Of a DNA stretch of 20,537 nucleotides, positions 14,514 to 20,537 are shown in pieces. The position numbers and the translations under genes were made by a program. Numbering within the stretch: position 1 is the first letter of the stretch; each line of letters begins with the position of its first letter. The DNA comes from DATFEN01 sp035691285 (GTDB lineage Bacteria; Acidobacteriota; Vicinamibacteria; Fen-336), in NCBI GenBank assembly GCA_035691285.1, contig DASSJI010000073.1:1-20537 (forward strand), given 5' to 3'. The notes below the pieces were generated by a model that had not been told where the DNA came from, searched no databases, and worked only from the letters and a program-made list of their open reading frames with translations.

Positions 14514-15409
14514 TGGAAGCGCTGCGCGAGGCCGGCGTGCCGTTCCGCGAGAACGAGCCGCTGGCGCGCCACACGTCCATGGGCGTGGGCGGGCCGGCGT
14601 CCGTCATGGCGTTCCCGCGCTCGACCGGCGAGCTGCGCGCCGCGCTCCGCGTCCGCCGCGATCTCGGAGCCCCCCACCGCATCCTGGGCGGCGGCTCCAA
14701 CCTGGTGGTCGTGGACGAGGGCCTGGACGAGCTGGTGATCAACACCCAGGACCTCGAGCACGTGCGGATGGGCGAGGACGGCGCCGTCACGGCCGAGGGA
14801 GGCGCGAACCTGATCCGGCTCGTCGTCCGCTGCTGCCGCGCGGGCTTCTCCGGGATGCAGAGCGCCGTGGGCATCCCCGGCTCGGTCGGGGGCGCGGCGG
14901 TGATGAACGCAGGCGCCTACGGGTTCTCGATCAGCGACGTGATGCACGAGATCGTGGTCCTCGACCAGGACGGCGAGCGGACGCAGCCGCCCGAGGGCTG
15001 GCGCTTCCACTACCGCGGCTCCTCGATCCCCGAGGGCTGCGCCGTGGCCAGCGTGAGCGTGAGGCTGCGGCGCGGCGACGCCGCGGCCATGGGCCGCGAG
15101 ATCCGCGAGCTACAGCTCCAGCGCGTGCGCAGCCAGCCGGGCGGCCGCAACGCGGGCTGCGTGTTCAAGAACCCGCCCGGCGCGCCGGCCGGGAAGCTCA
15201 TCGACGAGGCGGGTTTCAAGGGCCTGCGGCGCGGAGCGGCCGTGGTGAGCCCGAGGCACGCGAACTTCGTGGTGAACGAGGGCGGGGCGCGCGCCTCGGA
15301 CGTGCTCGAGATCCTCGAGATCGTGCGCGGGGAGATCGCCCGCCGGACCGGCGTGGAGCTGGAGCTCGAGGTCAAGGTGTGGCGACCGCGGGCGAGGAGC
15401 GCGGCATGA
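14498..15409 (+). CDS. murB: UDP-N-acetylenolpyruvoylglucosamine reductase
   Basis: A FAD/NADPH enzyme that reduces UDP-GlcNAc-enolpyruvate to UDP-MurNAc. The FAD-binding segments LARHTSMGVGGPA, ILGGGSNLVVVDEGLDELVI and GIPGSVGGAAVMNAGAYG are clear, followed by YRGSSIPEG and a C-terminal NAGCVFKNPPGAPAGKLIDEAG. The general-acid position is Cys (about residue 221) where E. coli MurB has Ser229; this Cys form is common in type II, shorter MurB proteins such as this one. Two starts are close. ATG at 14498 gives 303 residues and overlaps murC by 16 nt. ATG at 14513 gives 298 residues, overlaps the murC stop by one base and has GGAGAG just upstream. I cannot decide firmly between them. Confidence 0.95.
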   Translation: MDRRVMEALREAGVPFRENEPLARHTSMGVGGPASVMAFPRSTGELRAALRVRRDLGAPHRILGGGSNLVVVDEGLDELVINTQDLEHVRMGEDGAVTAEGGANLIRLVVRCCRAGFSGMQSAVGIPGSVGGAAVMNAGAYGFSISDVMHEIVVLDQDGERTQPPEGWRFHYRGSSIPEGCAVASVSVRLRRGDAAAMGREIRELQLQRVRSQPGGRNAGCVFKNPPGAPAGKLIDEAGFKGLRRGAAVVSPRHANFVVNEGGARASDVLEILEIVRGEIARRTGVELELEVKVWRPRARSAA

Positions 15410-16269
15410 GCGAGCGCGAGGACGCGCGCTTCGACCTGCCGCTCCACCCGCTCCAGCCCGAGGTGGAGCCGCCCTTCCTTCGGCCCAAGCACCGCACGCG
15501 CATCGTCAAGCGCGGGCGGCGCGGCGTGACGGGGCGCGCGCTCCTCGCCCTGCAGGCCTTGACGCTGCTGCTGGTGGCGGTCTCGGGCCTGTGGCTCGGC
15601 TACGCCCGGGTCATGGCCTCGGAGCGGCTGCGGGTGGGCCGCGTGGACGTGCTCGGCAACCACTTCCTCTCCGAGGGCGAGGTGCGGGCGCTGCTGGGGC
15701 CGGCCGTGGGCGAGAACATCCTGGGCCTCGACATCGAGGACCTGAAGGCGCGCCTGCGCTCGTCGCCCTGGGTCGCCGACGCCACCGTGCGGCGCACGCT
15801 GCCGGACACCGTGCGCGTCGAGATCGTCGAGCGCGTGCCGCTGGCCCTGGCCGAGGCCGACGGCCTCTACCTGATGGACGCCGAGGGCACGTTGATCGAG
15901 ATCTACGGCCCGCGGACGGCGGGCTTCAACCTGCCGATCGTGCGCGGCCTGCGGGGCGTGAGCGGCGACGCCCGCCGGGACCGGGCCCAGCGCGCGGGCG
16001 CGCTCCTCGACGACCTGGGCGAGCTGAGCGCCGAGGTGAGCGAGGTGGAGGTGGAGGCGTCGGGGGACATGCGGGTCGTGCTGCGCGGCCCCGGCGAGGT
16101 CCTGAAGATGGGAGCGCCTCCCTACAAGAGGAAGCTCCTCACGTTCCTGGGGCTGCGCAACGAGCTCCAGCTCCGCGCGCCCCGAGCCGAGTACTTCGAC
16201 CTGCGTTTCCGCGACCGCATCTACGCCAAGCAGCGCGCCCTCGAGGGCGCGGCTTCAACGGGGAGCTAG
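15406..16269 (+). CDS. ftsQ: Cell division protein FtsQ (POTRA domain)
   Basis: A bitopic membrane protein that links early and late divisome proteins. 287 residues. A cytoplasmic tail of about 43 residues rich in Pro and Arg/Lys precedes the single membrane helix at about 44-66. The periplasmic POTRA domain follows at 76-145 (RVGRVDVLGNHFLSEGEVRA, with ENILGLDIEDLKARL and the SPWVADATVRR strand typical of FtsQ). A beta domain follows with PIVRGL and ends EYFDLRFRDRIYAK. ATG at 15406 overlaps the murB stop by 4 nt. The neighbours murB and ftsA are the usual ones, except that ddl, often found between murB and ftsQ, is missing here. Confidence 0.94.
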   Translation: MSEREDARFDLPLHPLQPEVEPPFLRPKHRTRIVKRGRRGVTGRALLALQALTLLLVAVSGLWLGYARVMASERLRVGRVDVLGNHFLSEGEVRALLGPAVGENILGLDIEDLKARLRSSPWVADATVRRTLPDTVRVEIVERVPLALAEADGLYLMDAEGTLIEIYGPRTAGFNLPIVRGLRGVSGDARRDRAQRAGALLDDLGELSAEVSEVEVEASGDMRVVLRGPGEVLKMGAPPYKRKLLTFLGLRNELQLRAPRAEYFDLRFRDRIYAKQRALEGAASTGS

Positions 16270-16271
16270 AG

Positions 16272-17519
16272 ATGGCCAAGAAGAAGGACCGCTACATCGT
16301 CGGCCTCGACATCGGCACCCACAAGGTCTGCGCCATCGTGGCCGAGCTGACCGACGAGGGTCGCCTGGACGTGATCGGCATCGGCCAGTGCGAATCGAAG
16401 GGCCTGCGCAAGGGCGTCGTGATCAACCTCGAGGCCACCGTCGAGTCGATCAAGCGCGTCGTCGAGGAGGCGGAGCTGATGGCCGGCGTGGAGATCGGCT
16501 CGGCCTGGGTGGGCCTGGCCGGCACCCACATCCGCGGCTTCAACTCCCGCGGCGTGATCGCCGTGTCCGGGAAGAACCGCACCATCGACCGCGAGGACGT
16601 CACGCGCTCCATCGAGGCCGCCAAGGCCGTCTCGATCCCCATGGACCGCGAGATCCTCCACGTGCTGCCCCAGGAGTTCGTGGTGGACGACCAGGACGGC
16701 ATCGGCGACCCCTCGGGCATGACCGGCACGCGCCTCGAGGTCAACGTCCACGTGGTCACGTGCGCCATCACCTCGGCGCAGAACACCGTGACCTGCGCCA
16801 ACCGCGCCGGCCTCGAGGTGGCGTCGACGGTGCTCACGTCCCTGGCGGCGGCCGAGGCCTGCCTGACCCCCGACGAGAAGGAGCTGGGCGTGGCGCTCGT
16901 GGACATCGGCGGCGGCACCACCGACATCGCGATCTTCGAGAAGGGCGCGCTCTGGCACACGGCGGTGCTGCAGGTGGGCGGCGAGCACTTCACGAACGAC
17001 GTGGCGGTGGCCCTGCGCACGCCGGTGAACGAGGCGGAGAAGATCAAGAAGAAGCACGGCTGCGCCCTCACCTCGATGATCCCCGAGGAGGACTCGATCG
17101 AGGTCCCCAGCGTGGGCGGGCGCAAGCCCCGGATCATGGCGCGCCAGGTGCTGGGCGACGTGATCCAGGCCCGGGCCGAGGAGATCTGCCAGATGATCCT
17201 CACCGAGATCCGCCGCGCCGGCTTCGACCGCTCCCTGAACAGCGGCGTCGTCTTCACCGGGGGCGGGGCGATCCTCGAGGGCATGCCCGAGATCGCAGAG
17301 CAGGTCTTCGACATGCCGGTCCGCCGCGGGACGCCCGCGGGGATCGGCGGGCTCGTGGACGTCGTAGCGAGCCCCGTGTACTCCACGGCGGTGGGCCTGG
17401 TCCAGCACGGCATGCGCAGCCGGCTGGGCCGCGGCCTCCTGGCGCAGCGGCACGCGGCCACGGGGACCTTCGGCAAGGTCACCGGCCGCCTGATGGGCTG
17501 GTTCTCGGACCTTTTCTAG
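16272..17519 (+). CDS. ftsA: Cell division protein FtsA, membrane anchor of FtsZ
   Basis: An actin-like ATPase that tethers FtsZ filaments to the membrane and recruits later division proteins. 415 residues. The phosphate-1 loop GLDIGTHKVCAIV lies at 11-23. The FtsA-specific 1C domain follows (ESKGLRKGVVINLEATVESI and onward). Phosphate-2 DIGGGTTD is at 211-218 and the adenosine motif TGGGA at 329-333. The last 18 residues (GTFGKVTGRLMGWFSDLF) form the amphipathic membrane-targeting helix. ATG at 16272 is 2 nt after ftsQ, with GGGAGCTAGAG ahead of it. It is followed after 10 bp by the zinc-ribbon gene rather than directly by ftsZ. Confidence 0.98.
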   Translation: MAKKKDRYIVGLDIGTHKVCAIVAELTDEGRLDVIGIGQCESKGLRKGVVINLEATVESIKRVVEEAELMAGVEIGSAWVGLAGTHIRGFNSRGVIAVSGKNRTIDREDVTRSIEAAKAVSIPMDREILHVLPQEFVVDDQDGIGDPSGMTGTRLEVNVHVVTCAITSAQNTVTCANRAGLEVASTVLTSLAAAEACLTPDEKELGVALVDIGGGTTDIAIFEKGALWHTAVLQVGGEHFTNDVAVALRTPVNEAEKIKKKHGCALTSMIPEEDSIEVPSVGGRKPRIMARQVLGDVIQARAEEICQMILTEIRRAGFDRSLNSGVVFTGGGAILEGMPEIAEQVFDMPVRRGTPAGIGGLVDVVASPVYSTAVGLVQHGMRSRLGRGLLAQRHAATGTFGKVTGRLMGWFSDLF

Positions 17520-17529
17520 GGAGGCGCGG

Positions 17530-17733
17530 GTGGAACAGAAGCGCGAAGGAGTGGCGTTCCCGCCGGTCCCGCTGCCGGGCGGGTTCCCGCGCGAGAGCGC
17601 GGGGCGCTCGGCGAGGTTCGCTCACGACGCCGAGCCGCGCTGCGAGATGTGCGGAGCGACGGTGATCGCGAGCCATTGCAAGCGGATCTGCCTCAGGTGC
17701 GGCTTCATGACCGGCTGCTCCGAGGGGATCTAG
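17530..17733 (+). CDS. Small six-cysteine zinc-ribbon-like protein between ftsA and ftsZ, function unknown
   Basis: A 67-residue protein. The N-terminal ~35 residues are Pro/Gly/Arg-rich and look disordered. Residues 38-63 hold Cys38-x2-Cys41, His49-Cys50, Cys54-x2-Cys57-Gly and Cys63, the pattern of a zinc ribbon or small zinc knuckle (EMCGATVIASHC then KRICLRCGF). It has no membrane segment or signal peptide. The GTG start at 17530 is preceded by GGAGG at good distance. The stop lies 8 nt before ftsZ, and the ftsZ ribosome site AGGAGG overlaps its TAG, so it is surely co-transcribed and may be coupled to ftsZ. Small proteins with a similar HCK-x2-C-x2-CG core occur in other bacteria as uncharacterised proteins, by memory only. 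A divisome or RNA-related role is inference from position. Confidence 0.85.
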   Translation: MEQKREGVAFPPVPLPGGFPRESAGRSARFAHDAEPRCEMCGATVIASHCKRICLRCGFMTGCSEGI

Positions 17734-17741
17734 GAGGCACG

Positions 17742-18947
17742 ATGACGAACGAGCACAACCGGATCGCGTTCGCGGACGACGAGACGCGCGGCGCCAGGAT
17801 CAAGGTCGTCGGCGTGGGCGGCGGGGGCGGCAACGCCGTCGGCCGGATGATCGCCTCGGGCCTCCAGGGCATCGAGTTCATCGCGATCAACACCGACCTG
17901 CAGGCGCTGCGCAGCAACCGCGCGCCGACCAAGATCCAGGTCGGCGGCAAGCTCACGAAGGGCCTGGGCGCCGGGGCGAACCCCGAGATCGGGCGCCAGG
18001 CCGCCGTGGAGGACACCGAGAAGATCTGCGACGCCCTCGAGGGCTCCGACATGGTCTTCATCACCACCGGGCTGGGCGGCGGCACCGGCACCGGCGCCGC
18101 GCCGGTCGTCGCCTCGATCGCCGGCCAGCTCGGCGGCGAAACCGGCAACGTGCTGACGGTGGCCGTGGTCACGCTGCCCTTCAGCCTCGAGGGCAAGCGG
18201 CGCATGAACCAGGCCCTGGAGGGGCTGCAGCAGCTCAAGGAGTGCGTGGACTCGGTGATCGCGATCCCCAACGACCGCCTGCTCCAGACGATCGCCCGGA
18301 ACACGCCGGTGGCCGAGGCCTTCCGCGTGGCCGACGACGTCCTGCGCCAGGCGGTGCAGGGCATCAGCGACATCATCACGGTGCCGGGCCTGATCAACCT
18401 GGACTTCGCCGACGTGCGGGCGGTCATGAAGGGCATGGGCCAGGCGGTCATGGGCACCGGCATCGGCGAGGGCGAGAACCGCGCCGTCGAGGCGGCCCAG
18501 CGCGCGGTCTCGAACCCGCTGCTCGAGGACAGCTCGATCGAGGGCGCCAAGGGCGTCATCGTCAACATCACGGGCGGCTCGGACCTGAGCCTGGCCGAGG
18601 CGGCCGACGCGACGTCGCTGATCACCAAGGTCTCCGACCCGGACGCCAACGTCATCTACGGCATCGTGACCGACGAGGCCATGGGGCCGGCCGTCAAGGT
18701 GACGGTGATCGCGACGGGCTTCACCCGCACGGGGCGCAAGGTGCCCTCGACGCCCGTGGACCTGGCCAACTACGTCAGCCAGGGCGCGGCGCAGGCGCAG
18801 CTCCTGCCCCAGGCCGCCGACGCCTCGGGCTTCTATCGCAAGACGCCGCCGAGCCCGAAGGCCGCGGCGGCAGGAGGTGCCGGCCGTGTCGACCTCGACG
18901 TGCCGGCGTTCCTGCGGAAGCAGGGGGGCGGCGCCGGAACGGAGTGA
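17742..18947 (+). CDS. ftsZ: Cell division protein FtsZ (tubulin-like GTPase)
   Basis: Polymerises into the Z-ring that organises division. 401 residues. A 19-residue N-terminal extension precedes IKVVGVGGGGGNAV. The tubulin signature GGGTGTG is at 112-118. The T7 synergy loop NLDFAD has its acidic residues at 221 and 224. A short Ala/Pro/Gly-rich linker follows the core. DVPAFLRKQ at 386-394 is the conserved C-terminal peptide that binds FtsA and other partners. The ATG at 17742 is chosen because AGGAGG sits 4 nt upstream and the preceding in-frame codons translate the zinc-ribbon gene out of frame. It ends the dcw cluster; the next gene is convergent, 12 bp away. Confidence 0.98.
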   Translation: MTNEHNRIAFADDETRGARIKVVGVGGGGGNAVGRMIASGLQGIEFIAINTDLQALRSNRAPTKIQVGGKLTKGLGAGANPEIGRQAAVEDTEKICDALEGSDMVFITTGLGGGTGTGAAPVVASIAGQLGGETGNVLTVAVVTLPFSLEGKRRMNQALEGLQQLKECVDSVIAIPNDRLLQTIARNTPVAEAFRVADDVLRQAVQGISDIITVPGLINLDFADVRAVMKGMGQAVMGTGIGEGENRAVEAAQRAVSNPLLEDSSIEGAKGVIVNITGGSDLSLAEAADATSLITKVSDPDANVIYGIVTDEAMGPAVKVTVIATGFTRTGRKVPSTPVDLANYVSQGAAQAQLLPQAADASGFYRKTPPSPKAAAAGGAGRVDLDVPAFLRKQGGGAGTE

Positions 18948-18955
18948 AACGGCGC
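18931..18955 (+). terminator. Weak terminator-like hairpin over the ftsZ stop codon
   Basis: GCGCCG (18931-18936) and CGGCGC (18950-18955) are perfect inverted repeats with a 13-nt loop containing the ftsZ TGA. There is no T-run on either strand, so it is not a standard intrinsic terminator. It could slow polymerase between the two convergent genes. In DNA this GC-rich, a 6-bp inverted repeat may also be chance. Confidence 0.2.
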
Positions 18956-18959
18956 TGGA

Positions 18960-20537
18960 TCAGGGCACCGTGTAGTCCACGTGGAGGAGCGGCGCCACCG
19001 ACGCGCCCGACTCGAACGACCGCGCCGTCCGCACTCCGCTGCCCGAGAAGATCAGCGCCAGTGCATTGCCCGAGGACCATCCTCCCTGGCCAACGATCTC
19101 CTGGATGATCGAAGTCAGGGCGGGCGTCCGCTCGGCGACGTCCGCGCGGCCCACCACGTTCCAGGCCGGCGGGGACCACCCCAGCACCTCCGCCGTCGTG
19201 GTCGACCGCGTGCTGATGTTTCCGGTCACCTTCGCGAAGGCCGCGGCGTTGTCGCTCGCCTGGCCGCGGATATCCAGCAGCGCGGCCGCGGTCTTCACCT
19301 CGTCGCAGGTGAACTGCACGTAGGCGTTGGTGATCGTCGCGCCTCGAGGGATCGCTACGCCGGCGAAGCGAAGCCCGACGAGCTGGTTCCCCGTCACACC
19401 GCCCTCGGTGTTGTAGACGAGCTCGAGGTCGGTGCTCGTGAAGGACACCTTGGCGGTTGCGCCTTCCTCGGCGTCGTCCGCACCGGCCGCCACCCGGATC
19501 TCGGTCGCGAAGCTGCCGGTCGGGTGGACGGTCAGGGTGATCTGCGCCGCGCCGGTCTGCGTGGACCCCGTGGGCCAGCCGCCGTCCGTGGCGGTCGCGG
19601 TGATGGTGTGCGTCCCCGGCACCAGGTCACTGCGGCTGAACGAGCCGCCGCTTCCGATGACGCCCCCCTGCAGGTCGGAGGTCCATTCGAGCGAGGCCGT
19701 GATGTCGCCGTCCTCGGTGTCGGCCGCAGATCCGGTGAACATCACAGGTGCGGTCTGCAGATGGGTCGAGCCGCCGGCCGGCGCCGTGATCGTGACGACA
19801 GGCGCCCTGTTGATGGGCTCCGTCGTGTACTCGACGTGGAGAACCGCGGGCGCTCCGTTGTCCCAGGCCTTCGCGACACGCTTGCCCGTGCCCTGGATGA
19901 TCAGCGCCAGGGCGTTCCCCGGCGCCCAACCCGCACGATGCACGATCTCGTCGATCACGAAGGTCACGTCGGTCCGCTGGTCGGGGCCGGCTTGACCTAC
20001 CGTGGTCCAGGCGGGCGGCGACCACACCACGGCGGCGGTGGTGGTAGGCCGCGAGGTGAGGTTGAAGGCGCTGCTGCCGAAGGTCGCGGCGTTGTCGCTG
20101 TCCTGGCCGCGGATGGTCAGCGTCGTCGCCCCGGAGGTCGCTTCGTCGACGGTGAGCTGAAGGGAGGCGCTGAGGATGTTGGCCCCCTGCGGCACGTTGA
20201 GGTTCGCGAAGCGCAGCCCCACCGTCTGGTGGCCCGTCACGGAGCCTTCGGTGCTGTAGACGAGCTCCAGGTCGCTGGTCCGGGCCACCGAACCGTTGAT
20301 GCGCTCCTCGGCGTCGTCGGAGCTGGCGCTGACGGGCACGTCCACGGCCGCCTGTCCTGCGAGGTTCACGACGATCGTGACGTCGTCGCTGCTGCCGAGC
20401 ACGCTGTCGCTCGCGGTCAGGCGCAGCACGTACGTGCCGGCGACGGAGAAGCTCGCGGTCGTGTCCACCGCGCTCGCGTTGCCGAAGGTGACGCTGCCGG
20501 GGCCGCTGAGCTTGCTCCACGTGGTCGTCAGCGCCGC
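18960..20537 (-). CDS. Large secreted/surface protein with PKD/Ig-like segments and a duplicated ~175-residue domain, C-terminal part
   Basis: The frame is open to the right edge, so the N-terminus and any signal peptide lie outside; 525 C-terminal residues are visible. Residues 1-60 (TTTWSKLSGPGSVTFGNAS, AGTYVLRLTASDS) match a PKD/REJ-type beta-sandwich repeat. Residues 65-238 and 345-523 are two copies of one domain sharing SSDDAEE/GADDAEE, DLELVY, TEG, VTG, VGLRFA, IRGQ, SDNAA, WSPPAW, GNALALI and LHV-YT. Between them (about 242-338) is an Ig-like repeat (APVVTITAPAGGS, PGTHTITATATDGG). The protein stops right after the second copy, with no LPXTG or other sorting signal seen. Probably extracellular and involved in adhesion or polymer binding, but this is inference from architecture; I do not recognise a specific enzyme. 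GTG at 20468 is only an internal codon. Unrelated in function to the dcw genes. Confidence 0.85.
   Translation of the reverse strand, partial: AALTTTWSKLSGPGSVTFGNASAVDTTASFSVAGTYVLRLTASDSVLGSSDDVTIVVNLAGQAAVDVPVSASSDDAEERINGSVARTSDLELVYSTEGSVTGHQTVGLRFANLNVPQGANILSASLQLTVDEATSGATTLTIRGQDSDNAATFGSSAFNLTSRPTTTAAVVWSPPAWTTVGQAGPDQRTDVTFVIDEIVHRAGWAPGNALALIIQGTGKRVAKAWDNGAPAVLHVEYTTEPINRAPVVTITAPAGGSTHLQTAPVMFTGSAADTEDGDITASLEWTSDLQGGVIGSGGSFSRSDLVPGTHTITATATDGGWPTGSTQTGAAQITLTVHPTGSFATEIRVAAGADDAEEGATAKVSFTSTDLELVYNTEGGVTGNQLVGLRFAGVAIPRGATITNAYVQFTCDEVKTAAALLDIRGQASDNAAAFAKVTGNISTRSTTTAEVLGWSPPAWNVVGRADVAERTPALTSIIQEIVGQGGWSSGNALALIFSGSGVRTARSFESGASVAPLLHVDYTVP
18969..19505 (-). repeat. Intragenic repeat unit, second (C-terminal) copy
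   Basis: Encodes window residues 345-523 of the surface protein. It aligns by eye along its whole length with the unit at 19824-20345. Patches are also alike in DNA (for example TGTAGACGAGCTC near 19412 and 20256), so the copies arose by duplication but are not recent. Confidence 0.75.
19824..20345 (-). repeat. Intragenic repeat unit, first copy
   Basis: Encodes window residues 65-238 of the surface protein. Shares the ordered motifs DDAEE, DLELVY, VGLRFA, IRGQ, WSPPAW, GNALALI and LHVEYT with the second copy. The two are separated by about 318 bp encoding an Ig-like segment. More copies may lie beyond the right edge. Confidence 0.75.

Noticed and set aside
19066..19323. Short + strand open frames at 19066-19323 and 19432-19995
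   Set aside because: Opposite the repeated surface-protein gene, which has coherent duplicated domains. No ribosome site or family pattern seen on the + strand.
1..20537. tRNA/rRNA genes, CRISPR arrays, insertion sequences, phage genes
   Set aside because: Looked for and not found. No regularly spaced repeat array, no transposase motifs, and no tRNA-like cloverleaf noticed in the few intergenic bases.

Overview
The window is about 20.5 kb of very GC-rich bacterial DNA (roughly 70% by eye) carrying an almost complete division and cell-wall (dcw) cluster on the + strand. The gene order is mraZ-mraZ-rsmH-ftsL-ftsI-murE-murF-mraY-murD-ftsW-murG-murC-murB-ftsQ-ftsA-(zinc ribbon)-ftsZ. MurE carries the DNPR signature of meso-diaminopimelate ligases, FtsI ends in a PASTA domain, and ddl is absent between murB and ftsQ. 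These traits fit a high-GC diderm such as Myxococcota, Acidobacteriota or Methylomirabilota/Rokubacteria. The sequence alone does not settle which.

Left edge (1-1250, - strand): the N-terminal part of folC runs off the window. Upstream of it, and read in the same direction, is a compact type II toxin-antitoxin pair (ribbon-helix-helix antitoxin, MazF/PemK-like toxin). The antitoxin gene is divergent from the first mraZ across about 106 bp.

Control region (1250-1904): there are two different mraZ genes in tandem. Each is preceded by three GTG(G)-type units in strict 10-bp phase, the form of a MraZ operator (MraZ box). Only the second box sits on a clear sigma-70 promoter (TTGACA, 17 bp, TAGACT), so I take this as the main dcw promoter. 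A perfect 8-bp inverted repeat lies in the leader between the operator and the second mraZ.

Core (1904-18947): sixteen genes run head to tail with overlaps or gaps of at most 12 bp. mraZ encodes the regulator. RsmH methylates 16S rRNA. MurE/F/D/C/B, MraY and MurG make lipid II. FtsW and FtsI polymerise and cross-link it at the septum under FtsL/FtsQ. FtsA anchors FtsZ. The least expected member is a 67-residue, six-cysteine zinc-ribbon-like protein between ftsA and ftsZ.

Right edge (18960-20537, - strand): a convergent gene meets ftsZ with only a 12-bp gap. It encodes the C-terminal 525 residues of a large surface or secreted protein with PKD/Ig-like segments and two copies of a ~175-residue repeat. 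I saw no tRNA, rRNA, CRISPR or insertion sequence, and there is no gene-free stretch longer than 300 bp.
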